Below are positions 1-5,911 of a stretch of 10,345 bases of DNA, in pieces. Position numbers and translations under genes: made by a program. The notes under the pieces are model-generated. The model searched no databases. It was given only the letters and a program-made list of their open reading frames with translations, and had not been told where the DNA came from. Where the stretch lies: NCBI GenBank assembly GCA_040902585.1, contig JBBDXA010000263.1:1-10345 (forward strand). The letters are read 5' to 3'. This DNA comes from JBBDXA01 sp040902585. GTDB taxonomy: Bacteria > Planctomycetota > Phycisphaerae > Phycisphaerales > Phycisphaeraceae. Within the stretch, counting starts at the first letter, position 1, and every line of letters begins with the position of its first letter.

Positions 1-432
1 ATCCCCCTCCCCCGTCAGGTCGTGCAGGATTACTCCGCCGTCGGCCTGTCGCTCAAGGCCCATCCGCTTTCCTTCATTCGCGACTGGCTCGATGAGCATC
101 ACGTCACGCGCAGCAGCGAGTTGGCGGACGAATCGCGCTGGCCTAATGGTTCGCCCATTGCCGTGGCGGGGCTGGTGCTGGTGCGGCAACGGCCGGGCAC
201 TGCGTCGGGCGTGGTGTTCGTCACGCTGGAAGATGAGACCGGCATCGCCAACCTCATCATCCGCCCGCGTGTGTTCGAGATGGATCGCAAGGCCGCCCGG
301 CACGCGAGCGTTGCGTTGGCGCGCGGCCGAGTCGAAAGACAGGGGCAGGTCGTGCATGTGATGGTGCATCAGATTCAGGACATCACGCAAACGCTCCAGC
401 AGCTCCTCGTGCGCTCGCGGGATTTCCATTAG
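1..432 (+). CDS. dnaE2: Error-prone DNA polymerase DnaE2 (ImuC), C-terminal end, partial
   Basis: The frame is open from the first base, so the gene begins before the window; 143 residues and a TAG stop are visible. The piece starts in the DnaE2-typical sequence DYSAVGLSLKAHPLSFIR (residues 10-27), followed by a C-terminal OB-fold (about 46-125: IAVAGLVLVRQRPGT, VVFVTLEDETGIANLIIRP) and ends in SRDFH, the usual DnaE2 terminus. DnaE2 is a C-family translesion polymerase of the SOS mutagenesis cassette, normally acting with ImuA and ImuB. Those partners, if present, lie upstream outside the window. The polymerase and PHP domains cannot be inspected, so activity cannot be judged. DnaE1 is the alternative, but the DYSAVGLSL..HP block and the short C-terminus favour DnaE2. 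No terminator is obvious after the stop. Confidence 0.93.
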   Translation: MPLPRQVVQDYSAVGLSLKAHPLSFIRDWLDEHHVTRSSELADESRWPNGSPIAVAGLVLVRQRPGTASGVVFVTLEDETGIANLIIRPRVFEMDRKAARHASVALARGRVERQGQVVHVMVHQIQDITQTLQQLLVRSRDFH

Positions 433-463
433 CACGACAACACCCGCTTGCAAGGCGTTTGAC

Positions 464-490
464 CACGGATGGCACGGATGGCACGGATAA
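464..490. repeat. 9-bp tandem repeat CACGGATGG, about 2.8 copies
   Basis: Units at 464-472 and 473-481 are identical (CACGGATGG); the third, 482-490, matches seven of nine bases (CACGGATAA). It lies 31 bp after the dnaE2 stop in a gene-free stretch. From memory, similar CACGGATGG strings occur between genes in other GC-rich environmental bacteria; I cannot check this here. Confidence 0.7.
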
Positions 491-647
491 AGGAAACAAG
501 TCGACACGGCTCGCTTATCAACGATTGTCATTCGAGGCCGAGTGCGCAACCCGATCGCCAAGGCGCGATAATCTCGCTCGTGCAAAGGCCCCCATGCCTC
601 AATCAGGCGGGGCAGGCCTGATTCACCAAAATTCAGCCGTCTGCCGG

Positions 648-676
648 ATGACTCGCTTCAGGCTGGGGGCTACAAT
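648..676 (+). promoter_or_regulatory. Possible sigma-70-like promoter for the HEAT/TPR gene
   Basis: The -10-like TACAAT (671-676, five of six to TATAAT) lies 17 bp after ATGACT (648-653, four of six to TTGACA). Transcription would start near 683 and leave a leader of about 155 bases before the gene. The match is moderate and the leader long, so this is only a candidate. Confidence 0.25.
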
Positions 677-838
677 CCCGCGTTCGCCGCAAAAGCAGGA
701 TGCGAATCAGACCCTCCTCGCCACCTCGAGGGTTGCCGGACGAACGGGCCGTAAGGCCGCAGGTCGGAGCAGACGAAGCGTGAAGAATCGCCAGGAGCCA
801 CGGGCCACGCTGAAAGAGACATTCACGGGGCAGATGAA

Positions 839-1567
839 GTGACCAGACCTATGAACGCCAAGCCCAGCAATGACCAACCGATTTGTGGCGATGCGTTTCT
901 CGCTGCTTTACTTCCTCCCCTCAAAGCCTGTGATGCAGCTGCTCTCGCGCAGGCGGCCCTGCGGCGCTGGCACCCGGCGCAGATATGCGACCTGCTCCGG
1001 CACCCGCATGTGGACGTGCGCCGCGTCGCAGCCGTGACCATGGGCATGGTCGGCAACACCAGCCACGTCGCCTGCCTGAGCGTGGCCCTGAACGACACCG
1101 ATAAGCAGGTCAGTCAGCTTGCCGAACACAGTCTCTGGTCGATCTGGTTCCGCTCCGGCAACTCGCAAGCCGTCCAGCCCTTCCGCGAGGGCCTCGCACT
1201 TCTGGCCGCGGATAATTACCCTCAAGCCATCACCCAACTGAAGCAGGCCGTGGCGATCGATCCGCAGTTCGCTGAGGCGTTCAATCAGCTTGGCATCGCG
1301 TTCTACCTGAACAATCAGTTTGATGAATCGATCAAGGCCTGCCGCTGTGCCGTCCGACTCGTGCCGCATCACTTCGGCGCGATCTCGGGTATGGGCCACT
1401 GCTTCGCGCAGCTCGGCGAACTTCAGCTCGCGCTGCGCTGCTATCGCCGAGCCCGGCGCATCAACCCACGCATGGACGGCATCAGCGATGCCATCGACCG
1501 GCTTCAGACAAAGATCAAAGACATGAGCGATTCGGGTGAATTCCTCGTGGATTCGATCATGGCCTGA
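839..1567 (+). CDS. HEAT-like and TPR repeat protein
   Basis: The 242-residue product has no signal peptide or membrane segment, so it is probably cytoplasmic. Residues about 48-105 look like HEAT repeats (ICDLLRHPHVDVRRVAAVTMG, then LNDTDKQVSQLAEHSLWSIW). Residues about 112-212 form three tetratricopeptide repeats, with typical signatures such as DPQFAEAFNQLGIAFYLNNQ and a final turn at INPR. Both repeat types are protein-interaction scaffolds; the partner is unknown. The start is GTG at 839, with GGGG (827-830) eight bases upstream; ATG at 851 is an equally possible start and removes only four residues. The gene stands alone between dnaE2 and the convergent ArsR gene, whose stop lies 34 bp away. 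I do not recognise a specific orthologue. The repeat assignment is strong, the role unknown. Confidence 0.85.
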   Translation: MTRPMNAKPSNDQPICGDAFLAALLPPLKACDAAALAQAALRRWHPAQICDLLRHPHVDVRRVAAVTMGMVGNTSHVACLSVALNDTDKQVSQLAEHSLWSIWFRSGNSQAVQPFREGLALLAADNYPQAITQLKQAVAIDPQFAEAFNQLGIAFYLNNQFDESIKACRCAVRLVPHHFGAISGMGHCFAQLGELQLALRCYRRARRINPRMDGISDAIDRLQTKIKDMSDSGEFLVDSIMA

Positions 1568-1617
1568 AAGGCGAAAAACAGACCAAAGCCGCAGCCTTCT
1601 TTCACATCTCGCCTTTC
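1566..1617. terminator. Inverted repeat at a convergent gene junction, possible bidirectional terminator
   Basis: GAAAGGCGA (1566-1574) and TCGCCTTTC (1609-1617) are a perfect 9-bp inverted repeat separated by 34 bases. It overlaps the stop codons of both convergent genes (TGA 1565-1567 on plus, TGA 1602-1604 on minus). The loop is long and there is no clean U-tract, so a canonical intrinsic terminator is doubtful. Confidence 0.3.
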
Positions 1618-1928
1618 TCCGCATCGTCCTTCACCTTAAGCAGATTCATCGCCCAGAGGTCTTCGTACTTGCGCACCCAGCGCACGTAGACCTGCCGCAG
1701 CGGCACCACGTTCAGCGAGTTGAACACTTCGCGCCCTTCGCTGCGCGTCGTCACCAGGTTCGCCTCCTTCAGCACGCTCAGGTGCTTCATCACGCCAAAG
1801 CGCGACAGCTTCGGGAAGGCCTCGACGATCTGAGTCGTCCGGCGAGGGCCTTGCCGCAGCAGGTCGAGTATCTCGCGCCGCGTCGTGTCCGCCAGCGCCT
1901 TGAAAACGATGTCCAGATCCTTGACCAC
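1602..1928 (-). CDS. ArsR-family winged-helix transcription regulator
   Basis: The 108-residue protein is almost entirely one ArsR-type winged helix-turn-helix: KALADTTRREILDLL (10-24) is the family's opening helix, LSRFGVMKHLSVLKEANLV (41-59) contains the recognition helix, and TTRSEGREVFNSLN (60-73) is the wing. The metal-site motif ELCVCD of ArsR/SmtB sensors is absent and there is no cysteine, so it resembles the SdpR-like, non-metal branch that often sits beside AHSA1/SRPBCC genes. The start is GTG at 1928 with only a weak ribosome-binding site; the helix begins within ten residues, so a later start is unlikely. It is the last gene of the minus-strand set, 26 bp after the DinB gene, and may repress the operon including itself. 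Confidence 0.9.
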   Translation of the reverse strand: MVKDLDIVFKALADTTRREILDLLRQGPRRTTQIVEAFPKLSRFGVMKHLSVLKEANLVTTRSEGREVFNSLNVVPLRQVYVRWVRKYEDLWAMNLLKVKDDAEKGEM

Positions 1929-1954
1929 TTCAATTGTCCGACTGCCCGCGGCGT

Positions 1955-2467
1955 CTACCTGAACACGCGGGGCAGGCTGAGCGCCGAGCGGACGGAGGCC
2001 ATCTGCCCGGCATGAAACAATTCATGCATTGCGAGCGTAAACGCGGTGGAGATCGCATCAGGTGCCAGGCGCTCCAGGCCTTTGGGCGCGGGCTGATGCA
2101 TCGACTTTTCATCCATCGACTGCAACCAGTCGAGGACCTTCTTCCGCGCCGTCTCCAAGGCCTGAATGACTTCCGCCCGCGATGGATAGTCGGCCGCGTT
2201 ATCCGTAGGCTCGGTGCCGCCTTTGAAAAGCGCGTGCATCCTGTCCGAGAGCAGCAGCTTCTGGCCGGTGTAAGCCGAGACGAGGCCGTCTTCGGACACC
2301 GCGATGTGCCCCATGACCCACAGCGGATGATTCCCTTTGCCGCCGGCCTTGGCGGTGAGCTGATCGTCAGGCACGCCGGCAAACAGCGCCGACGCCAGCC
2401 CGCGCGACCAGGTCAGACGATCGAGGGCCATTTCCTTGATGGATGAAAGTTCACTGTCGTTCTGCAT
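1955..2467 (-). CDS. DinB-like (DinB_2 superfamily) four-helix metal-binding protein
   Basis: The 170-residue product fits the DinB/YfiT-like four-helix bundle. The three expected metal-binding histidines are present: His54 in WVMGHIA and His148/His152 in MHELFHAGQM. Members include thiol-dependent transferases (bacillithiol and mycothiol S-transferases) and many proteins of unknown substrate, so the reaction cannot be named. I place the start at ATG 2467, because AAGGAG (2477-2482) lies nine bases upstream; the frame stays open to a codon at 2527, but that longer start has no such site. The gene overlaps the SRPBCC gene by 17 bp, which indicates co-transcription and perhaps translational coupling. 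Not to be confused with DinB/DNA polymerase IV, an unrelated protein with the same name. Confidence 0.88.
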   Translation of the reverse strand: MQNDSELSSIKEMALDRLTWSRGLASALFAGVPDDQLTAKAGGKGNHPLWVMGHIAVSEDGLVSAYTGQKLLLSDRMHALFKGGTEPTDNAADYPSRAEVIQALETARKKVLDWLQSMDEKSMHQPAPKGLERLAPDAISTAFTLAMHELFHAGQMASVRSALSLPRVFR

Positions 2468-2891
2468 GTTCGCGTACTCCTTGGAGGGTGTGTTTCCAGC
2501 CTTCGCCGACGCCTTTGCGATGGTCATCGGGGATCATGCCGATCGCCTGATGCCGAAGCGATAACGTGGTCCTCCTATTCTTCGCCGTCACGCGAAACTG
2601 TATGTGCGATGCCACGGGATACGACATGAAAAGCGGCCCGTAAATCTCCACGAGCCTGTTCTTCTTAATCACCTGCACGTGGCCCCAGAGGTGACCTTCA
2701 TCGTTGCCCAGGTCGCGGAACCAGCGCCCGCCGGGACGTGCCTCAAGCTTCATCTTCAGCGAATTGCCTTCGTGATCGGCGAAGCCCGGGCCGAGCATGT
2801 GCAGCAGTGAGGCAAATACCTTCTCGACTGGGGCGTTGATCTCCACGGTCAGGTCAGCGTTGATGATCTGGTCAGGTGCGAGCGTGGTCAT
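2451..2891 (-). CDS. SRPBCC / AHSA1-family protein (START-like fold)
   Basis: This 146-residue protein matches the AHSA1-type SRPBCC fold: an opening strand TVEINAPVEKVFASL (15-29), a central block LEARPGGRWFRDLGNDEGHLWG (49-70) with the family's PGGRW turn, paired strands VIKKNRLVEIYGPL (74-87) and HIQFRVTAKNRRTTLSLRH (96-114), and a closing amphipathic helix from about residue 128 (GVGEGWKHTLQGVREH). The fold holds hydrophobic ligands in a deep pocket; the ligand is unknown. The start at ATG 2891 follows AAGGA (2898-2902) by six bases. Its neighbours, DinB-like and ArsR-type genes, are a common association for this family. The 128-bp gap before it is unusually long for the set and is filled with heptamer repeats. 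Confidence 0.87.
   Translation of the reverse strand: MTTLAPDQIINADLTVEINAPVEKVFASLLHMLGPGFADHEGNSLKMKLEARPGGRWFRDLGNDEGHLWGHVQVIKKNRLVEIYGPLFMSYPVASHIQFRVTAKNRRTTLSLRHQAIGMIPDDHRKGVGEGWKHTLQGVREHAERQ
2477..2482 (-). promoter_or_regulatory. Ribosome-binding site that sets the DinB-like start
   Basis: AAGGAG on the minus strand, nine bases before ATG 2467. It lies inside the end of the overlapping upstream gene and supports the 170-residue product over a 190-residue one. Confidence 0.75.
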
Positions 2892-2924
2892 GGTGTGTCC
2901 TTGGGAAAAGGAGGAGAGAGGGGA

Positions 2925-2966
2925 CAGGAGCCAGGAGTCAGGAGTCAGAGGACAGGGGACAAGTAG
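2925..2966. repeat. 7-bp tandem repeat CAGGAGT, six degenerate units
   Basis: Successive heptamers from 2925: CAGGAGC, CAGGAGT, CAGGAGT, CAGAGGA, CAGGGGA, CAAGTAG. The first three are nearly identical and the rest decay. It lies between the DUF1428 and SRPBCC genes, inside the predicted operon transcript, and does not encode protein. Confidence 0.7.
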
Positions 2967-2990
2967 AGAAGGCGAGTAAGAAGTCCGATC

Positions 2991-3014
2991 CCTTGGCCCT
3001 TGGCCCTTGGCCCT
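2991..3014. repeat. 7-bp tandem repeat CCTTGGC, 3.4 perfect copies
   Basis: CCTTGGC is repeated exactly at 2991-2997, 2998-3004 and 3005-3011, followed by CCT. It is a second heptamer family in the same gap, starting six bases after the DUF1428 stop on the minus strand. Confidence 0.8.
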
Positions 3015-3019
3015 CCTCC

Positions 3020-3376
3020 CTACGACTTCACGATGATCTTGAACCCGCCGTGGCTCATGCGTTTCATGTCGAACGGCATGGGCTTACCCATCAACTTCGT
3101 GAGCCGCGGGTCAGCCATGACCTTCTTGTTGACTCGATCGCGATGAGCCCGGGACTTGTACGCGATCCACGCGAAGACCACCGTCTCGCCCTTCTTCATT
3201 TTCGTCAGGCGCGGGAACGGCAGGCCGCACGGCGTGTCCAGGTCTTCGCCCACGGCTTCGCGGTACTCCAGCGCGCCGTGATCCATCCAGACCGCGCACG
3301 CCAGCTTTGCCAGCTTGCGATAGGCCGGCACGTTCTTCTTCAAAATAGGCATGACGAATCCATCGATGTAATTCAT
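3020..3376 (-). CDS. DUF1428 (YbaA-like) protein
   Basis: The 118-residue product matches the DUF1428 family in length (E. coli YbaA is about 117 residues) and in pattern: MNYIDGFVMPILKKNVPAYR at the N-terminus, a central GEDLDTPCGLPFPRL, GETVVFAWIAYKSRAHRD and a C-terminal PMPFDMKRMSHGGFKIIV. The fold is a dimeric alpha+beta barrel type; the function is unknown. The start is ATG 3376, because AAGGAG (3384-3389) lies seven bases upstream; the frame extends to 3469 without another initiation signal. It is 82 bp downstream of the DUF1579 gene and belongs to the same minus-strand set. Confidence 0.92.
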   Translation of the reverse strand: MNYIDGFVMPILKKNVPAYRKLAKLACAVWMDHGALEYREAVGEDLDTPCGLPFPRLTKMKKGETVVFAWIAYKSRAHRDRVNKKVMADPRLTKLMGKPMPFDMKRMSHGGFKIIVKS

Positions 3377-3383
3377 GGGTGTA

Positions 3384-3389
3384 CTCCTT
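3384..3389 (-). promoter_or_regulatory. Ribosome-binding site that sets the DUF1428 start
   Basis: AAGGAG on the minus strand, seven bases before ATG 3376. The surrounding ten bases CAAGGAGTAC are identical to those before the DinB-like gene and the 65-residue gene at 7404-7601. Confidence 0.75.
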
Positions 3390-3458
3390 GGAACAGGACT
3401 GATGTGCGGAAACCGGCGCGAGGCCACTCGTTTCGCGGTTTCGCGCTGATTCGACCGA

Positions 3459-4130
3459 TCACTCCACACCTTTGACGCGGGTCATTTCGATGCGGAGCAT
3501 CTGATACTCCTTGCCGCTCTTAGGGTCCGCGCCGAACATTTCCAAGGTCTTGGTGTTCGCACCGGTGATTTTCTCCACCTGCCGCATGGCGACCGGCTTC
3601 CTGTTGATGGGGCAGTTGTAGGAGAACGACCAGGAGAGCGTCTTGCCGTCCTTGGAAAGTTCACCGGTGCCGGTCATCACGCCGGTGCCCATGCTGTCGA
3701 TCCAGAAGCCGGAGAATTTCTGGGTGACGTTGTCGAAGCCGTTGATGCCCATGCCGTGGAACGGCCCCATGCCCGGGAGATCGCCCTTCCATTCCACCTG
3801 AATGAATCGGCCGTCGAGAATCGACTTGATGCTGCACGTGCTCTCCGCCGCCACGGGCTCGGCGCCGGGGTACATCCACATCGTGTTCTTCCCCTTCCAC
3901 TGGCCGACATCGCGCTTCAGGTGCTCGTGCATCTTGCCCGGCACCCCGGCGAGCATGCACGCCTGCATGTCCGCTTCCGTCCAGCCGGGCGGCAACTTGA
4001 ACTCCGGCTGCTCGGCAGGCTTGGCGTCCTTGGCGTCCTTGGCCGGGTCGCCGATGGCGATCGAACCAATGGCCGCGGCCAGGGCGAGCGCAACGATCAA
4101 CGCGGGAACGAACGGTTTGCTGCGAATCAT
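3459..4130 (-). CDS. Exported DUF1579-family protein
   Basis: The 223-residue product begins with a Sec-type signal peptide (MIRSKPF, then a hydrophobic run 8-27) followed by a Lys/Asp/Ala/Pro-rich linker (about 28-45). The remainder matches DUF1579: HEHLKRDVGQWKGKNTMWM (68-86), the strand-rich core with SILDGRFIQVEWKGDLPGMGPFHGMG (103-128) and FDNVTQKFSGFWIDSMGTG (132-150). The fold is a small lipocalin-like beta barrel; no ligand is known. The start at ATG 4130 follows a strong AGGAGG site by five bases and gives the clean signal peptide; the open frame continues upstream to 4337, but that part lies in the leader and promoter. It is the first gene of the five-gene minus-strand set. Two Ala-Lys-Asp units in the linker come from a 9-bp direct repeat. 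Confidence 0.9.
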   Translation of the reverse strand: MIRSKPFVPALIVALALAAAIGSIAIGDPAKDAKDAKPAEQPEFKLPPGWTEADMQACMLAGVPGKMHEHLKRDVGQWKGKNTMWMYPGAEPVAAESTCSIKSILDGRFIQVEWKGDLPGMGPFHGMGINGFDNVTQKFSGFWIDSMGTGVMTGTGELSKDGKTLSWSFSYNCPINRKPVAMRQVEKITGANTKTLEMFGADPKSGKEYQMLRIEMTRVKGVE

Positions 4131-4135
4131 TAAAA

Positions 4136-4141
4136 CCTCCT
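4136..4141 (-). promoter_or_regulatory. Strong ribosome-binding site for the DUF1579 gene
   Basis: AGGAGG on the minus strand, five bases before ATG 4130. It is the best initiation site in the window and fixes this start. Confidence 0.85.
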
Positions 4142-4196
4142 GAATCAACTCGGTCCCCCGCCGCACACGGGCGGATCGGCCGAGAACCTTGGATGA

Positions 4197-4225
4197 ATCG
4201 CACGGCGAACCAGTCGCCGTGCGAT
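4197..4225 (-). promoter_or_regulatory. Perfect 12-bp palindrome at the operon's transcript start
   Basis: ATCGCACGGCGA (4197-4208) and TCGCCGTGCGAT (4214-4225) are exact reverse complements with a 5-base spacer. The element begins about four bases after the predicted transcript start (near 4229) on the minus strand. It could be an operator for a dimeric repressor, for example the ArsR-type protein at the end of this operon, or a 5'-terminal mRNA hairpin. It does not look like a terminator, since no U-tract follows. Confidence 0.6.
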
Positions 4226-4235
4226 ATGTGACCAA

Positions 4236-4264
4236 ATAGTAACGTATCGAAAACGGCGTGTCAA
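4236..4264 (-). promoter_or_regulatory. Near-consensus sigma-70 promoter of the DUF1579 operon
   Basis: On the minus strand, TTGACA (4259-4264, six of six) and TACTAT (4236-4241, four of six to TATAAT with the key first, second and last bases kept) are separated by exactly 17 bp. Start near 4229, leader about 100 bases. A further exact TATAAT lies upstream on the same strand (4336-4341) but lacks a matching -35 box. Confidence 0.7.
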
Positions 4265-4384
4265 GGGCCTTGTGTGCGAAAAATGCCGACGGGCCTGACC
4301 GCCAAACCGAATCCTGCGAATCATCACGGTCCGCCATTATAGCGTGTTAGGTCTATTATTGGGTTCAGGCCGTTTCAATCGGGC

Positions 4385-4413
4385 TTGCGACGCGAGGTTA
4401 CTTTTAGCATACT
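4385..4413 (+). promoter_or_regulatory. Possible promoter of the SpoIID-like gene
   Basis: TTGCGA (4385-4390, four of six) and CATACT (4408-4413, four of six) are 17 bp apart on the plus strand, which would give a leader of about 125 bases to ATG 4544. TATACT at 4506-4511 is a second -10-like box, but without a good -35. Confidence 0.3.
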
Positions 4414-4543
4414 GTACGGTATTCCGTCGCGGCTGCGCGATCCTCTCGCCCGGCCGGCATGCAGCGCCCCGCTCGCCCCGTGCGACTCCCCCGCGTCTCT
4501 GCCTGTATACTCTGCGAAGGATCCATTCTTCGAGGCCTCACGG

Positions 4544-5872
4544 ATGAGCCAACGCAAACCCCCAGCTTTCGTCACCTGGTTCAACCGGCACTGGCCGCCG
4601 AAGCATCCTGTGGCGCTCCTGTTCGCGGCGGCGATCGTCGCCGGGGCCGTGGTCGCGGCGTTGCTTAATGTGTCAGGCTGCGAGTCCACGCCTCCGCCGA
4701 TCCCCACCAGCGGCATGCGCATCGCCACCATCCACACCGAGCCGATGGTGCGCGTGCGCATCAAGCGGAACGCGGCCTTCGTGGACCTGGCGGCAACCGG
4801 GGGTCTGCGCATCGGTCCACCAGGCCATGCTTCGCCTCGCGACATGCCGGGACCGATCCGCGTGACGCACGATGGTCAGCAGTTCATCATCACGCCTGCG
4901 ACGAGTCTGGCGATGGCGTGGCCGGCTGAGGCGCTGAGCATTACGCCGATCAGCGGAGGGAATCTTCTTGTCGATGGGCAGCCTTATCCGCATCGCGTGA
5001 ATGTTCACTCCCTCTCGACGCCGACGCAGCTCGATGCGATCAACCACCTGCCCATGGAAGCGTACCTGCCCGGCGTGCTCAACAAGGAGCTTTACGCCGC
5101 TTGGGAACTGGAAGCGTTCCGTGCTCAGGCGATCGCGGCCCGATCCTACGCCATCAACAATCTCTCGGGCAGCCGTCGCCGGCATTACGATCTGGAATCC
5201 ACCACCGCATCGCAGGCCTACAGCGGCGCGACGGCCCACTCCAGGGCGAGGCAGGCCGTCGAGCAGACGCGCGGCATCGTGTTGGCGTTTAACGATGCCG
5301 TGCTGCCTGCTTACTATTCCGCATGCTCCGGCGGCACGGGACAGGACGCGGACCTCATCTTCCCGAATCAACCTCAGCTCGCTCCGCTGCGAGGCTTCGC
5401 CCAGGGCGAATGGGGCAAGGAATGCCCCTACTACCGCTGGACTGTCGTCGTCCCGCGCGATCTGCTTTCCAAGCGCATCGCCGGCTGGGGTATGTCGACG
5501 CAGCGGTCGATCGGGTCTTTACAAATGATTAGAGAGATCCGCATCACGGCGACGAATGCCGCGGGTCGCCCGACCAAGTTTGAAGTCGTCGATGAGAGCG
5601 GCAAATCCTACGTCCTGGGGGCCGAGGACTTCCGCTTCGCCTGCAACTACGATGGCGGCGGCCTGCCGGAGCTGGACGCGAAGCAGATGCTCCGCAGCAG
5701 TCACGTCGCCATCACTGTCACGGTGAAAGAGGTCCTCATGAACGGCGCGGGCTACGGCCACGGCGTCGGCATGGATCAGTACGGTGCTCAGGCGATGGCC
5801 AAGGCCGGCCACGCGGCCCAGGCGATCCTGACGTTCTACTATCCCGGTGCGGACCTGCGAAAAGTCTACTGA
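4544..5872 (+). CDS. SpoIID/LytB-family peptidoglycan glycan hydrolase, predicted lipoprotein
   Basis: The 442-residue product carries the SpoIID/LytB domain from about residue 160 to the end. Visible family marks are LPMEAYLPGVLNKEL, whose Glu172 aligns with the catalytic glutamate of SpoIID; AFRAQAIAARSYA; YYSACSGGTGQD with Cys261, plus Cys294; and the C-terminal GYGHGVGMDQYGAQAMA (from 403). SpoIID is a lytic transglycosylase that cuts peptide-free glycan strands; homologues also occur in non-sporulating bacteria and act at the chlamydial septum. The N-terminus has a long basic segment, a hydrophobic stretch (22-41) and VSGC with Cys46 as lipobox, so the enzyme is probably tethered to a membrane on the periplasmic side. 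I chose ATG 4544 (cGAGG eight bases upstream) because it gives this signal; the frame is open back to 4385. It probably forms an operon with the next gene, 28 bp downstream. Confidence 0.92.
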   Translation: MSQRKPPAFVTWFNRHWPPKHPVALLFAAAIVAGAVVAALLNVSGCESTPPPIPTSGMRIATIHTEPMVRVRIKRNAAFVDLAATGGLRIGPPGHASPRDMPGPIRVTHDGQQFIITPATSLAMAWPAEALSITPISGGNLLVDGQPYPHRVNVHSLSTPTQLDAINHLPMEAYLPGVLNKELYAAWELEAFRAQAIAARSYAINNLSGSRRRHYDLESTTASQAYSGATAHSRARQAVEQTRGIVLAFNDAVLPAYYSACSGGTGQDADLIFPNQPQLAPLRGFAQGEWGKECPYYRWTVVVPRDLLSKRIAGWGMSTQRSIGSLQMIREIRITATNAAGRPTKFEVVDESGKSYVLGAEDFRFACNYDGGGLPELDAKQMLRSSHVAITVTVKEVLMNGAGYGHGVGMDQYGAQAMAKAGHAAQAILTFYYPGADLRKVY

Positions 5873-5873
5873 A

Positions 5874-5911
5874 GAAGTGACAGAGTAACGGAGTAACGAA
5901 GTGACGAAGTC
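5874..5911 (-). repeat. Octamer tandem repeat, array A (unit GTYACTNN read on minus)
   Basis: On the plus strand the units read GAAGTGAC (5874-5881), AGAGTAAC (5882-5889), GGAGTAAC (5890-5897) and GAAGTGAC (5898-5905), then a partial GAAGTC. Read on the minus strand they are the same GTYACTNN octamer as array B, so the two arrays are inverted relative to each other. The array starts directly after the SpoIID-like stop and includes the GTG at 5901 and a GGAG at 5890-5893. Confidence 0.85.

Larger units (their letters stand above)
433..838. other. Intergenic stretch between dnaE2 and the HEAT/TPR gene
   Basis: About 400 bases without a convincing gene. A 127-codon plus-strand frame (459-842) runs through it, but its product is Arg/Ser-rich, has no recognisable domain, begins inside the 9-bp repeat and has no ribosome-binding site. 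The stretch holds the CACGGATGG repeat near its left end and a possible promoter at 648-676. I see no tRNA, no clear terminator and no second gene. Confidence 0.6.

Noticed and set aside
459..842. 127-codon plus-strand frame between dnaE2 and the HEAT/TPR gene
   Set aside because: Its start lies in the 9-bp repeat, there is no ribosome-binding site, the product is Arg/Ser-rich without domain pattern, and it runs into the start of the next gene.
908..1624. 238-codon minus-strand frame
   Set aside because: It is fully antisense to the HEAT/TPR gene, whose repeat pattern is unmistakable; a side effect of high GC.
1536..2446. Two plus-strand frames (1536-2015 and 1934-2446)
   Set aside because: They are antisense to the ArsR-type and DinB-like genes and show low-complexity Arg/His/Leu-rich products.
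4131..4337. N-terminal extension of the DUF1579 protein to 4337
   Set aside because: The strong ribosome-binding site and signal peptide fit ATG 4130, and the upstream part holds a near-consensus promoter and a palindrome.
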